A stretch of 64,000 nt of DNA from NCBI RefSeq assembly GCF_003003175.1, contig NZ_PVTY01000006.1, positions 119,112-183,111 on the forward strand, written 5' to 3'. Numbering within the stretch: position 1 is the stretch's first letter; the number at the start of each line of letters is the position of its first letter. The stretch comes from Nesterenkonia sandarakina. GTDB lineage: Bacteria > Actinomycetota > Actinomycetes > Actinomycetales > Micrococcaceae. Below the pieces are notes generated by a model. That model ran no database searches. It was not told the origin of the DNA and worked only from the letters and a program-made list of their open reading frames with translations. Shown one piece after another: positions 8,145-16,974 of the stretch. Both the position numbers and the translations under genes were made by a program.

Positions 8145-9230
8145 ATGTCTGCGCACGCCACGCCGGCCACACCGCCGGCCACACCGTCGTCCCCGTCCTC
8201 GCCCGCTTCACCGTCCTCGCCTTCCTCGCCTTCCTCGCCGGCAGAGCCCACCGCCGAGGCCGACGCCGCTGACCGCCGGGGCCCGCTCAGTCAGCCGGAC
8301 CTCTCTGGACGGGTCGCGCTGGTCACCGGGGCCACCCGCGGCGCCGGGCGCGCGATCGCCCGGGAGCTCGCCGCCGCCGGGGCCGTGGTGTACTGCACCG
8401 GGCGTTCGACGGCCACGTCCCCCTCCGACTACGGTCGGTCCGAGACCGTGGAGCAGACCGCGCGGCTGATCCAGGACGCCGGCGGCACCGCGCATCCGGT
8501 GATCGTGGACCACCTGGAGATCGCGCAGGTCCGGGCGCTGATCGGGAGGATCGACGCCGAGCAGGGACGGCTGGACATCCTGATCAACGACATCGGAGGA
8601 GAGGCCTACGTGGAGTTCGGCAAGACGCTCTGGGACTACGACCTCTCGGCGGGGAAGAAGCTCTTCGACACCGGATTCACCACGCATCTGAACACCAGCC
8701 ACGCCGCGCTGCCGCTGCTGATCCGCCGCCCCGGCGGCCTGGTGGTGGAGGTGACCGACGGGACCCGCAGCTACAACGCCGCGCATTTCCGCGAGAGCGT
8801 CTTCCACGACCTCACCAAGACCGCCGTGGATCGACTGGCCTTCGCGCAGGGCCATGAGCTCGCCCCCCATGGCGGGACGGCCGTCTCGGTCTCCCCGGGC
8901 TGGCTGCGCTCAGAGATGATGCTCGACGGCTTCGGGGTCACCGAACAGACCTGGCGCACCGCCGCCGAGGCCAATCGGGGCAGGTCAGGGGTGGTGCCGC
9001 CCTATGAATTCGTGATCTCCGAGACCCCGGCGATGCTCGCCCGCGGCGTCGCAGCGCTGGCGGCCGACCCGGAACGGTCACGGTGGAACACCGCATCGAC
9101 CAGCTCCTTCGAGCTGGCCCAGCACTATGACCTCACCGATGTCGACGGGTCCCGGCCGGACGCGTGGAGCTTCATCCTGGAGCTGGAGACCACCGACGCG
9201 GCGACGCTGGAGGCGGCCGGGTACCGCTAG
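8145..9230 (+). CDS. SDR family oxidoreductase with Ser/Pro-rich N-terminal tail
   Basis: A 361-residue short-chain dehydrogenase/reductase. The Rossmann nucleotide site is GRVALVTGATRGAGRAIARE (TGxxxGxG). NDIGGEAYV replaces the usual NNAG. A Tyr-x-x-x-Lys dyad is not obvious: the catalytic region reads FHDLTKTAVDRLAF, with Lys but no Tyr four residues before it, so the chemistry is uncertain. Residues 1-45 are repeats of Ser-Pro (ASPSSPSSPSSPAEP) encoded by a tcctcgcct-like DNA repeat. It is divergent from the WYL regulator that may control it, and its stop codon overlaps the dnaB stop tail to tail (CTAG). Confidence 0.85.
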   Translation: MSAHATPATPPATPSSPSSPASPSSPSSPSSPAEPTAEADAADRRGPLSQPDLSGRVALVTGATRGAGRAIARELAAAGAVVYCTGRSTATSPSDYGRSETVEQTARLIQDAGGTAHPVIVDHLEIAQVRALIGRIDAEQGRLDILINDIGGEAYVEFGKTLWDYDLSAGKKLFDTGFTTHLNTSHAALPLLIRRPGGLVVEVTDGTRSYNAAHFRESVFHDLTKTAVDRLAFAQGHELAPHGGTAVSVSPGWLRSEMMLDGFGVTEQTWRTAAEANRGRSGVVPPYEFVISETPAMLARGVAALAADPERSRWNTASTSSFELAQHYDLTDVDGSRPDAWSFILELETTDAATLEAAGYR

Positions 9231-10588
9231 AAGTCGCGGGCCATGTCCTGGAAGCGGGCGTAGTGGCCCTGGAAGGCCACGGTGATGTCGCGGGTGGGAC
9301 CGTTACGGTTCTTCGCCACGATGATGTCGGCCTCGCCGGCGCGCTCGGTCTCCTTGTCGTAGACCTCGGGCCGGTGCAGCAGCATGACCATGTCCGCGTC
9401 CTGCTCGATCGAACCGGATTCACGCAGATCAGAGACCTGGGGCTTCTTGTCCGGGCGGGACTCGGAGCCGCGGTTCAGCTGCGAGAGCGCGATGATCGGG
9501 ACGTCGAGCTCCTTGGCGAGCAGCTTCAAGGTTCGCGAGAACTCGCTGACCTCCTGCTGGCGGGACTCCACGCGCTTGCCCGAGGAGAGCAGCTGCAGGT
9601 AGTCCAGGACCACGAGCTTGAGGTTGTGGCGCTGCTTGAGCCGGCGGCACTTGGCCCGGATCTCCATCAGCGACATGTTCGGGGAGTCGTCGATGAACAG
9701 CGGCACGTCATTGAGCCGGTCCACCGCCTCAGACATCTTCTCCCAGTCCTCGTCGCGGATGTTGCCCTTGCGCAGGTCCGAGAACAGGATCCTGGACTCC
9801 GCGGAGAGCAGACGCATCGCAATCTCGTTGCGGCCCATCTCCAGGGAGAAGAAGGCAGCGGTCATCTTGTTGTTCACCGCGGCGGCACGGGCGAAGTCCA
9901 GCGCCAGAGTGGACTTACCCATGGCGGGGCGGGCGGCGATGATGATCATCTGTCCGCCGTGGAAGCCGTGGGTCAGGTCGTCGAGCTCGCGGAACCCGGT
10001 CGGGATGCCGGTGAGCCCGCCGTCGTGGGCGGAGTTGGTCTCGATCTCGTCGATCGTGGGGCCCAGGATGTCGGAGAGCGCGACATAGTCCTCGCTCTGC
10101 CGGTTCTCGGCCACGTTGTAGATCTCGGACTGCGCCTGGTTGACGATGCCCTCGACCTCGCCGTCGGCGGTGTGCCCGAGCTGCACGATCTTGGTGCCGG
10201 CGTCCACGAGTCGGCGCAGGATGGCGCGTTCCTGCACGATCTGGGCATAGAAGCCGGCGTTGGCGGCGGTGGGCACCGACTGGGCCAGGTTGTGCAGATA
10301 CGCCGGGCCGCCGATGCGCTGGAGCTCGCCGCGCTTCGTGAGGTGGTCCGAGATGGTGACCACGTCGGCGGGCTCGCCCCGGCCGTAGAGGTCGATGATC
10401 GCGTCATAGATCAGCTCATGGGCCGGCCTGTAGAAGTCCGATCCGCGCAGCACCTCGACGACGTCGGCGATGGCGTCCTTGGAGAGCATCATGCCGCCGA
10501 GCACCGACTGCTCGGCCACCATGTCCTGCGGAGGCGTGCGGGAGTCCACCCCTGCCGGGGATCCGGTGTCGTAGAGCTCTGTAGTCAC
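9227..10588 (-). CDS. dnaB: Replicative DNA helicase DnaB
   Basis: A 453-residue hexameric 5'-3' helicase that unwinds DNA at the fork. The N-terminal domain (PPQDMVAEQSVLGGMMLSKD) and the RecA-like C-terminal domain are complete, with Walker A ARPAMGKSTLALD and Walker B LVVLDYLQLL. There is no intein, which this gene carries in some actinobacteria. The GTG start at 10586-10588 overlaps the TGA of the upstream condensation-domain gene (GTGA), so translation of the two is likely coupled. Confidence 0.97.
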   Translation of the reverse strand: MTTELYDTGSPAGVDSRTPPQDMVAEQSVLGGMMLSKDAIADVVEVLRGSDFYRPAHELIYDAIIDLYGRGEPADVVTISDHLTKRGELQRIGGPAYLHNLAQSVPTAANAGFYAQIVQERAILRRLVDAGTKIVQLGHTADGEVEGIVNQAQSEIYNVAENRQSEDYVALSDILGPTIDEIETNSAHDGGLTGIPTGFRELDDLTHGFHGGQMIIIAARPAMGKSTLALDFARAAAVNNKMTAAFFSLEMGRNEIAMRLLSAESRILFSDLRKGNIRDEDWEKMSEAVDRLNDVPLFIDDSPNMSLMEIRAKCRRLKQRHNLKLVVLDYLQLLSSGKRVESRQQEVSEFSRTLKLLAKELDVPIIALSQLNRGSESRPDKKPQVSDLRESGSIEQDADMVMLLHRPEVYDKETERAGEADIIVAKNRNGPTRDITVAFQGHYARFQDMARDF

Positions 10589-12150
10589 CCCTCCACGATA
10601 CTCGGTGCACGCAGTCCTGCGACCACGGCCTCCAGCCAGGTGTGCATGGTCTCCCGCGCCTGTGGGGTATCGGGATAGCGGCAGCGCAGGTGCAGCCCGG
10701 TCTCATTGACCACGAACCAGATCATCACCCCGTCGGTCTGCACCACTGCCGAGATGTGCTGGGCGTTCAGCGCCTCTTCCACGTTGATCGGGAGCTTGCG
10801 GTGATCGAGCCAGCTCATCGCGAACATGCCCGGTTCGGCCGGCATCCCGCCGTAGGGCCGCATGATCGGGGCCAGGGGGTGCGAGCCCAGCCGGATCGCC
10901 TCCTTCACGGCCTGGTAGCTGCCGCGCAGGCTGTCGTCGTCGTTCTCCAGCACCGCGTTGGTGATGAACCAGCCCACCGAGTCGAACCAGCGCGGCTCGT
11001 CCCGGCTGTGCACCGGAAACACGGTGCGCAGCGGCTGGTCGCCCAGCTCGCGGAAGAGCCTGGTCATCACGGAGACCGCGACGGCGATCAGCCTGACCCC
11101 CTCCTCCTTGGCATGTGCCTCGAGCTTGTTGAGCTCCGCGGAGTCCAGCACATCGCGGACCTCGACCTTCTCGCTCACCGGCAGCGAGATGTCGCCCAGC
11201 GGCAGCGGGAAGGTCGGCATCACCCCGCCACCTGCCTCCAGGATCTCCCGCCAGCGGCTGACGACGGCCTCGGGAGGAAATGGCTTGGCCTCCATCGCCC
11301 TGGTGTGCGTCGCGAAGGACTCCGGCACCGGGAGCCCCTGGACCGCGGGGTGACCGGCCCGGAGGTTGTTCAGCACCGCGTTGAAGTCCCGGACCAGCAC
11401 CAGCAGCGACCAGGCGTCCACGTGGGCGTGGTCGGAGCCGATGACGATCTGCGGCGACCCGGCGGTGTCGCGCACCACGGCGGACTCGCCGTCGTCGATG
11501 ACGCAGAGCCGATGCGAGGGCGTGCCGAACGGGTCGCAGGCGGCGTCGAAGTGGGCGCGCAGGGCGGCCTTGACCTCTGCCGCGCTGAGATGTTCGCTCG
11601 GGGCATCCAGGTGCGCGGTCTGCAGCCCGCCCCGCGAGCCGGTGCTGAATCCGATCGGGCTGCGCGGCCGCTCGGGGGCTGAGAGCTGCTCCCAGGTGCC
11701 GGGCAGCATCGTGACCTCGCGCAGCAGCAGGTCGCTGATCGGCCCCCCGGAGTCGCCACCCGGACCGGTGTTGCCGTGATGCGTGTCACTGCGCCGCGGA
11801 GAATGTTCCGGCCGCCAGTCGAAGACCGTGCGCAGGGTTCCGTGCCGCTGGACCACCACCTGCCAGGCGGCAGCGATCTCCTCCAGGGAGGCCGGGCCGT
11901 CGAGCTGAAAGGAAACCGCCATCCACGATCCGGGCCGCGACCCGAAGCTGACATGGCGGTTTTGGTCGAAGGACACCGGAAGCCCACCGGGAGGATCCGA
12001 GGCCGGGGTCCCGGATTCCCAGGGTTCGGCGCTGAAGCCGGCGATGCTGCCCTGGGGCGTGGGGATGGCGGCGGCAGGCTGAGCCACCACCGAGTAGCTG
12101 GACAGACGTCCGGGCCTGGCGTGCATCTGCGCCACATTGGTCAACCGCAT
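10585..12150 (-). CDS. Condensation-domain protein (acyltransferase-like)
   Basis: A 521-residue stand-alone protein of the CoA-dependent acyltransferase/condensation fold. The active-site motif HxxxD is present as SDHAHVDAWS (about residues 230-240). The family N-terminal pattern (SFDQNRHVSFGSRPGSWMAV, LEEIAAAWQVVVQRHGTLRT) and the C-terminal latch region are also visible. Such domains join acyl or aminoacyl groups in non-ribosomal synthesis and lipid esterification, but no carrier protein or adenylation gene is near. The ATG at 12148-12150 has no Shine-Dalgarno; TAGACT lies 7 bases upstream, suggesting a leaderless transcript that continues into dnaB. Confidence 0.8.
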   Translation of the reverse strand: MRLTNVAQMHARPGRLSSYSVVAQPAAAIPTPQGSIAGFSAEPWESGTPASDPPGGLPVSFDQNRHVSFGSRPGSWMAVSFQLDGPASLEEIAAAWQVVVQRHGTLRTVFDWRPEHSPRRSDTHHGNTGPGGDSGGPISDLLLREVTMLPGTWEQLSAPERPRSPIGFSTGSRGGLQTAHLDAPSEHLSAAEVKAALRAHFDAACDPFGTPSHRLCVIDDGESAVVRDTAGSPQIVIGSDHAHVDAWSLLVLVRDFNAVLNNLRAGHPAVQGLPVPESFATHTRAMEAKPFPPEAVVSRWREILEAGGGVMPTFPLPLGDISLPVSEKVEVRDVLDSAELNKLEAHAKEEGVRLIAVAVSVMTRLFRELGDQPLRTVFPVHSRDEPRWFDSVGWFITNAVLENDDDSLRGSYQAVKEAIRLGSHPLAPIMRPYGGMPAEPGMFAMSWLDHRKLPINVEEALNAQHISAVVQTDGVMIWFVVNETGLHLRCRYPDTPQARETMHTWLEAVVAGLRAPSIVEG

Positions 12151-12157
12151 ACGGCGT

Positions 12158-12163
12158 AGTCTA
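12158..12163 (-). promoter_or_regulatory. -10 box for the condensation-domain gene and dnaB
   Basis: TAGACT on the minus strand ends 7 bases before the ATG at 12150, matching the WYL regulator promoter in sequence and spacing. No clear -35 element is seen. Confidence 0.45.
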
Positions 12164-12234
12164 GGTGGCGTTCACTTCGCTGGGATGCTTCCGGCGCAAC
12201 TTGTTGTCCAGCTGAGATGGAGGAGTCGAGGATC

Positions 12235-13017
12235 GTGGGGCTTTTCCAGACAGCCGGGGCGAAACTCGCCTATGAGGTCGCCGGCGACGGTCCCACCTTC
12301 GTCCAGCTGCACGGACTGACATCCTGCGCCTCCCGTGAACAGCGCGCGGGCCTGGACATGACGGTCAGCCTCGATGACTGCCGGGTGCTGCGCTACGACG
12401 CCCGCGGCCATGGATCCTCCACCGGACGGGCGGTGCCGGAGGACTATCTCTGGCCACGGCTCGCCGAGGACCTGCTCGAGCTGCTCGACGAGGTCGCCCC
12501 CGGGGAGAAGGTCCACGCCGCGGGCCCCTCGATGGGTGCTGCGACGCTGCTCTATGCCGCGCTGCGCGATCCTGATCGCTTCGCCACCTTGACCCTGATG
12601 GTGCCGCCCACAGCATGGGCCACCCGGGCCGGGCAGGCAGCGATCTACCAGAAGTCCGCCGAACTGATCGAGGACCACGGGATCGGCGCCTTCGTGCGCG
12701 TGGGGCGCCAGGTGCTGCCCCCGCCCGCACTGGCGGACCGGCAGAAGGAGCGCGTCCCCGCGGTCAGCCAGGAGCTGCTGCCCTCGATCTTCCGCGGAGC
12801 CGGGGTGACGGACCTGCCCAGCCCGGAGCAGCTCCGCGAGCTCGCGGTGCCCACGCTGATTCTGGCCTGGGTGGATGACTATGCCCACCCGGTCTCCACG
12901 GCGGAGAAGCTGCACCAGCTGATTCCGGGTGCACAGCTGCAGATCGCCGAGACACCGGAGGAGCTCGACACCTGGCCGCGCCGGGTGGCCCGCTTCATCG
13001 CCGCGCACCCCTGCTGA
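12235..13017 (+). CDS. Alpha/beta hydrolase, possibly lacking the catalytic histidine
   Basis: A 260-residue alpha/beta fold hydrolase. It has the oxyanion HGLTSCAS loop, a YDARGHGSS strand-loop, the nucleophile elbow GPSMGAA, and a probable acid residue in ILAWVDDYAHP. The usual late G-H motif is absent: the expected place reads IAETPEELDTWPRRV, so the enzyme may be inactive or may use another histidine. I prefer GTG 12235 because GGAGGAG (12219-12225) then lies 9 bases upstream; ATG 12217, six codons earlier, would put this site inside the gene. A hairpin terminator follows at 13064-13090. Confidence 0.8.
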   Translation: MGLFQTAGAKLAYEVAGDGPTFVQLHGLTSCASREQRAGLDMTVSLDDCRVLRYDARGHGSSTGRAVPEDYLWPRLAEDLLELLDEVAPGEKVHAAGPSMGAATLLYAALRDPDRFATLTLMVPPTAWATRAGQAAIYQKSAELIEDHGIGAFVRVGRQVLPPPALADRQKERVPAVSQELLPSIFRGAGVTDLPSPEQLRELAVPTLILAWVDDYAHPVSTAEKLHQLIPGAQLQIAETPEELDTWPRRVARFIAAHPC

Positions 13018-13063
13018 GCGCGCATGGCCTTCGAGGAGGATCGGATCGCCGGGAGACGCAGCA

Positions 13064-13090
13064 GGATCACGAGCGCTGAGCGCGTGATCC
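13064..13090 (+). terminator. Hairpin terminator after the alpha/beta hydrolase
   Basis: An 8-bp perfect stem GGATCACG (13064-13071) pairs with CGTGATCC (13083-13090), and a pyrimidine-rich run follows. It lies 47 bases after the hydrolase stop codon. Confidence 0.6.
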
Positions 13091-13390
13091 CCTTCCCTTG
13101 GCCGGTGTCCCGGCGACCCGATGTGTCTCCAGATCCTGCCGCGTGATGCCCTGCAGCGGAGCGCAGGTGCGCGGAGACCAGGATCTCCTCGGATACCCCG
13201 AGGCCTCGGACACGTCGACCACGGGCCACACCGCGAATCTCTTCCCGGCCCCGTGTCTCCGCTCCCGCCGCTCGATGCGGCGCCGCGTGAATGCGCGCTG
13301 GGCGGGGCCCAGCCAATATTCACGTCCGAGGGACTTTCCACACTTTAGGTCCCGAGTCCAGCAGGGGCAATAGCCCGGAAGGCTCCTGCC

Positions 13391-13621
13391 TGTGGAGAAA
13401 ATGTGGACTATGCGGCGTGTCTTGTGCACAACGTGTGCAGGAAGCTGTGGATAACAACTGAATAACAGCAGAGACCACTCTCTGACCTGGAGTTATAAGG
13501 CCTGAGCCCTGTGCACTGCGGAATCTTGATATCAGTTTTTCCACCATAGGGTCGCCTTGCTGTAACCCTGCCGTTAGGTGTATGGGCCGCATGGACCAGT
13601 GTTTTCCACAGGTTGTCCACA
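13391..13621. promoter_or_regulatory. DnaA-box cluster far from oriC
   Basis: The 681-bp gap between the hydrolase and glutaminase genes holds no convincing gene. It contains a perfect DnaA box TGTGGATAA (13446-13454), TTGTCCACA (13613-13621), and weaker matches TGTGGAGAA (13391-13399), TGTGGACTA (13402-13410), TTGTGCACA (13422-13430) and TTTTCCACA (13602-13610). A less GC-rich stretch lies between about 13450 and 13545. The cluster is about 34 kb from the dnaA-dnaN origin. It could titrate DnaA or regulate the downstream gene; both are inferences. Confidence 0.6.
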
Positions 13622-13698
13622 ACCTGGTGAGAACCTGACCTGAGCAACCGCACGCCCGGCGGGTAGCGTAGGGAGACCAACACAGGAGGAGCCACCCG

Positions 13699-14709
13699 GT
13701 GCACGAATCGATCAATACCTATCTGCGCGAGGTCCTCAAGGAATCCAGTGCGGATGTCAGCGGCAAGCTCGCCGCCTACATCCCGCGGCTGCGCGACGCC
13801 GATGAGCACCTGCAGGCACTCGCCCTGGCGACCGCAGACGGGCAGGAATGCTCCGCCGGAGACGACGAGCACCTCTTCACCATCCAGTCGATCTCCAAAC
13901 CCTTCGTCTATGCCCTGGCGCTGGATGACATCGGCCTGGATCGGGTCCGCGAGCTGGTCGGAATGGAACCCTCCGGTGAGGCCTTCAACGAGCTCTCCCT
14001 GGAGGGTGGCACCGGGCGGCCGCTGAACCCGATGATCAACGCCGGCGCCATCGCCACCCATCACCTGGTGGACCACACCAGCCACGAGGAGCATCCCGGC
14101 GGACGCCAGAGCGACTCGCGCACCTCAGAGGTGCGCAGCCGGACCACCCGGATCCTCGACGGGATGTCGGCCTTCGCCGGACGCCCGCTCGAGATCGACT
14201 GGGACGCCGCCGAGGAGGAGTACTCCACGGCGTACCGGAACATGGCGATCGCGCACATGCTGAAGTCCCACGGCTCCCTGGAGACCGAACCTGATGAGGC
14301 CGTGCGCGGATACATCGACCAGTGCTCCATCCTGGTCACGGTCAAGGACATCGCCAGGATGGCCGCCACGCTGGCGAACAACGGGATCAACCCGGAGAAC
14401 GGTCAGCGCGTGGTCTCAGCGGAGTCCGCCCGCACCACCTTGGGCATCATGGCGACCTGCGGCATGTACGACGCCTCCGGGCGCTGGCTGACCCAGATCG
14501 GCATTCCGGCGAAGTCGGGCATCTCCGGCGGCATCATCGGGGTGCTTCCCGGCCAGGTCGGCATCGCCTCCTTCGCTCCCCGGCTCAATGAGGAAGGCAG
14601 CAGCGTCCAAGGCGTGGCGATGTTCCAGCACCTCTCCAACGAGCTCTCGCTGCATCTGATGAGCAACGAGCGGATCAACGTGATCGAGGAGCTGGAACGA
14701 CGCGGCTGA
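13699..14709 (+). CDS. glsA: Glutaminase A
   Basis: A 336-residue enzyme that hydrolyses glutamine to glutamate and ammonia. It has the serine beta-lactamase-like fold with the catalytic S-x-x-K in FTIQSISKPFVYAL, and the family signatures GRPLNPMINAGAIAT and GIPAKSGISGGIIGVLPGQ. Full length matches the family (about 310-330). The GTG start at 13699 is preceded by AGGAGG. The upstream DnaA-box cluster ends 77 bases before the start. Confidence 0.95.
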   Translation: MHESINTYLREVLKESSADVSGKLAAYIPRLRDADEHLQALALATADGQECSAGDDEHLFTIQSISKPFVYALALDDIGLDRVRELVGMEPSGEAFNELSLEGGTGRPLNPMINAGAIATHHLVDHTSHEEHPGGRQSDSRTSEVRSRTTRILDGMSAFAGRPLEIDWDAAEEEYSTAYRNMAIAHMLKSHGSLETEPDEAVRGYIDQCSILVTVKDIARMAATLANNGINPENGQRVVSAESARTTLGIMATCGMYDASGRWLTQIGIPAKSGISGGIIGVLPGQVGIASFAPRLNEEGSSVQGVAMFQHLSNELSLHLMSNERINVIEELERRG

Positions 14710-14785
14710 CCCGGACCCTGCGGCCCAGACGAGGCCTCAGCGCAGACCAGGCGCAGACCGGGCCCAGACTGGGCTGAGGGCAGAC

Positions 14786-14806
14786 GCAGCTGAAGCATGC
14801 AGCTGC
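14786..14806. terminator. Possible terminator between convergent genes
   Basis: GCAGCTG (14786-14792) pairs with CAGCTGC (14800-14806) around a 7-base loop, in the 102-bp gap between two convergent stop codons. It is a short stem without a U tract. Confidence 0.35.
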
Positions 14807-14811
14807 CTGCT

Positions 14812-15933
14812 CTAGGCGGCAGCGGCTGTGCCCCCGCCTGGGACGGGGTCGCGGCCCTCGGCGCGGCGACGGGCCAGGACCGCATGGGTAGGCGCCTCAG
14901 GGGTGCTCTGCGGGGCGCGGGCGGCCACCTCTCGGCGCAGGACCGGGACGACCTCCTCGCCCAGCAGGTCGATCTGCTCCAGCACGGTCTTCAGCGGCAG
15001 CCCGGCGTGGTCGATCAGGAAGAGCTGGCGCTGGTAGTCCCCGGCATACTCGCGGAAGCTCAGCGTGCGTTCGATGACCTGCTCGGGGGTGCCCACCGTC
15101 AGCGGGGTCTGCGCGCTGAAGTCCTCGAGCGAGGGTCCGTTGCCGTAGACCGGCGCCCGGTCGAAGTAGGGGCGGAACTCACGGATCGCGTCCTGGGAGT
15201 TCCTGCGCATGAAGACCTGACCGCCGAGGCCCACGATGGCCTGCTCGGCGGTCCCGTGGCCGTAGTGCTCGAAGCGGGAGCGATACAGCTCGATCATCCG
15301 CCCGGTATGTTCCTTGTTCCAGAAGATGTTGTTGTGGAAGAACCCGTCTCCGTAGTACGCGGCCTGCTCCGCGATCTCTGGGGACCGGATGGAGCCGTGC
15401 CAGACGAAGGGTGGGATGTCGTCCAGCGGGCGCGGGGTGGAGGTGAATCCCTGCAGCGGCGTGCGGAAGCGCCCGGAGAAGTCGACCTCGGTCTCCCGCC
15501 AGAGCCGGTGCAGCAGTGCGTAGTTCTCCACCGCCAGAGGGATCCCTGCCCGAATGTCCTTGCCGAACCACGGGTAGACCGGACCGGTGTTCCCGCGACC
15601 CAGGGTGAGGTCCACCCTGCCCTGGGCCAGATGCTGGGCGAAGGCATAGTCCTCCGCGATGCGCACCGGATCGGTGGTGGTGATCAGCGTGGTCGCTGTG
15701 GAGAGCTGGATCGTCGAGGTCTGCGCCGCCAGGTAGGCCATGAGGATCGGCGGGTTCGCCGGTGCCACGAACGGGGGGTTGTGGTGCTGGCCGACCGCGA
15801 AGACGTCGAGTCCGACCTCTTCGGCCCGTTTCGCGATCGCGACCATCGACTGGATCCGCTCATGCTCGGAGGGCACCCGACCGGTGGTCGGATCCGGTGT
15901 CATGTCGCCGATGCTGAATATGCCGAACTGCAT
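14812..15933 (-). CDS. LLM-class flavin-dependent oxidoreductase
   Basis: A 373-residue bacterial luciferase-like monooxygenase of the F420/FMN TIM-barrel type. It starts MQFGIFSIGDMTPDP and contains VFAVGQHHNPPFVAPANPP, ISTTTLITTTDPVRIAEDY-like active-site loops and a GTPEQVIERTLSF motif. I chose the ATG at 15931-15933, which has GGGAG 7 bases upstream; an upstream start adds only seven residues. The substrate cannot be told from sequence. It is convergent with the glutaminase gene, with short inverted repeats between them. Confidence 0.88.
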   Translation of the reverse strand: MQFGIFSIGDMTPDPTTGRVPSEHERIQSMVAIAKRAEEVGLDVFAVGQHHNPPFVAPANPPILMAYLAAQTSTIQLSTATTLITTTDPVRIAEDYAFAQHLAQGRVDLTLGRGNTGPVYPWFGKDIRAGIPLAVENYALLHRLWRETEVDFSGRFRTPLQGFTSTPRPLDDIPPFVWHGSIRSPEIAEQAAYYGDGFFHNNIFWNKEHTGRMIELYRSRFEHYGHGTAEQAIVGLGGQVFMRRNSQDAIREFRPYFDRAPVYGNGPSLEDFSAQTPLTVGTPEQVIERTLSFREYAGDYQRQLFLIDHAGLPLKTVLEQIDLLGEEVVPVLRREVAARAPQSTPEAPTHAVLARRRAEGRDPVPGGGTAAAA

Positions 15934-16054
15934 AGCTGCTCCCTGCGCCGTCACGGGTGACCCTGTTGATCCCGGCCACTGATTAAAATTTGAAGTACAC
16001 CAAGCATAACCTTCTCCCGGCCAGGAGCATTCCCCTCACGCCCCGTCAGAGCGC

Positions 16055-16094
16055 GAGAAAGCCCCGGCCTCCCGAAGGAGTCCGAGGCTTTCTC
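16055..16094 (-). terminator. Terminator of the rpsF-ssb-rpsR-rplI operon
   Basis: GAGAAAGCC (16055-16063) pairs with GGCTTTCTC (16086-16094), with further inner pairing. It lies 39 bases past the rplI stop on the minus strand. Confidence 0.7.
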
Positions 16095-16132
16095 AGGTCT
16101 CAGCCGCGGACGGCTGAGATGCTGCGTGCTGC

Positions 16133-16585
16133 TTACTTCGAGCCGACGACCTGCAGGTCGAGGGTCGCGGAGACATCAGCGTGCAGGCGGACAGTGGCCT
16201 TGTAGTTGCCGACTGCCTTGATGCGTGCGGGGATCTCGACGGTGCGCTTGTCGATGGAGCCCAGGCCGGAGGCCTCGACTGCATCGGCGATCTGTGCGGA
16301 ACCGACGGTTCCGAACAGGCGACCGGAATCGCCGGTCTTCACGGTGATCTTCACGGGGGCAGACTGCAGCTTGGTGGCTACTGCCTGTGCTTCCTCGACC
16401 GTTGCGATCTCGCGAGCCTTGCGAGCGGAGCGCAGGCGCTCCACATCCTTTTCGCCGCCCTTGGTCCAGGCCATTGCGAAGCCACGCGGCAACAGATAGT
16501 TGCGTGCGTAGCCGTTTTTGACGTCGACCACATCTCCGGAGGCGCCGAGACCGGTCACTTCCTGAGTCAGGATGAGCTTTGCCAT
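16133..16585 (-). CDS. rplI: 50S ribosomal protein L9
   Basis: A 150-residue large-subunit protein. The N-terminal globule [20 protein letters not shown] and [10 protein letters not shown] are diagnostic. A long connecting helix and the C-terminal rRNA-binding domain ([17 protein letters not shown]) follow. It is last in the rpsF-ssb-rpsR-rplI operon, with a 33-base gap after rpsR. Confidence 0.98.
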   Translation of the reverse strand: MAKLILTQEVTGLGASGDVVDVKNGYARNYLLPRGFAMAWTKGGEKDVERLRSARKAREIATVEEAQAVATKLQSAPVKITVKTGDSGRLFGTVGSAQIADAVEASGLGSIDKRTVEIPARIKAVGNYKATVRLHADVSATLDLQVVGSK

Positions 16586-16618
16586 GGGTTGTTCCTTTCC
16601 TTCCCAGTCAGTCCTGGA

Positions 16619-16858
16619 TCAGCCGCGGCCTGCGCCGGCGTACGGCAGCAGTGCGACTTCGCGAGCGTTCTTGATCGCCTGGGCGATCTTTCGCTGCTCC
16701 TGGACAGTCACGCCGGTCACCCGACGTGCGCGGATCTTGCCTCGGTCGGAAATGAACTTCCGCAGAAGAGCGGTGTCCTTGTAGTCGATGACCGTGATGT
16801 CAGCAGCCTTCAGCGGGTTCGCCTTGGGCTTTGGCTTCTTGAGTTCAGCCTTTGCCAT
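16619..16858 (-). CDS. rpsR: 30S ribosomal protein S18
   Basis: A 79-residue small-subunit protein that binds beside S6. It shows [20 protein letters not shown] and [20 protein letters not shown] chose the ATG at 16856-16858 ([12 protein letters not shown]), which has AAGGAGC upstream, over an ATG 11 codons earlier. It has no N-terminal Cys cluster, so it is the zinc-independent form. Confidence 0.97.
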   Translation of the reverse strand: MAKAELKKPKPKANPLKAADITVIDYKDTALLRKFISDRGKIRARRVTGVTVQEQRKIAQAIKNAREVALLPYAGAGRG

Positions 16859-16974
16859 CGTGGTGCTCCTTTTCATTCTCGGAGCCCGCACCTGTGGGAT
16901 GCGGGATGGTGAATAGTGTGTGTGTGTTTAAGCCGCTGTTCGCGGGCTTGAGAAGCGCGTGGCGCTGCTCAGGC

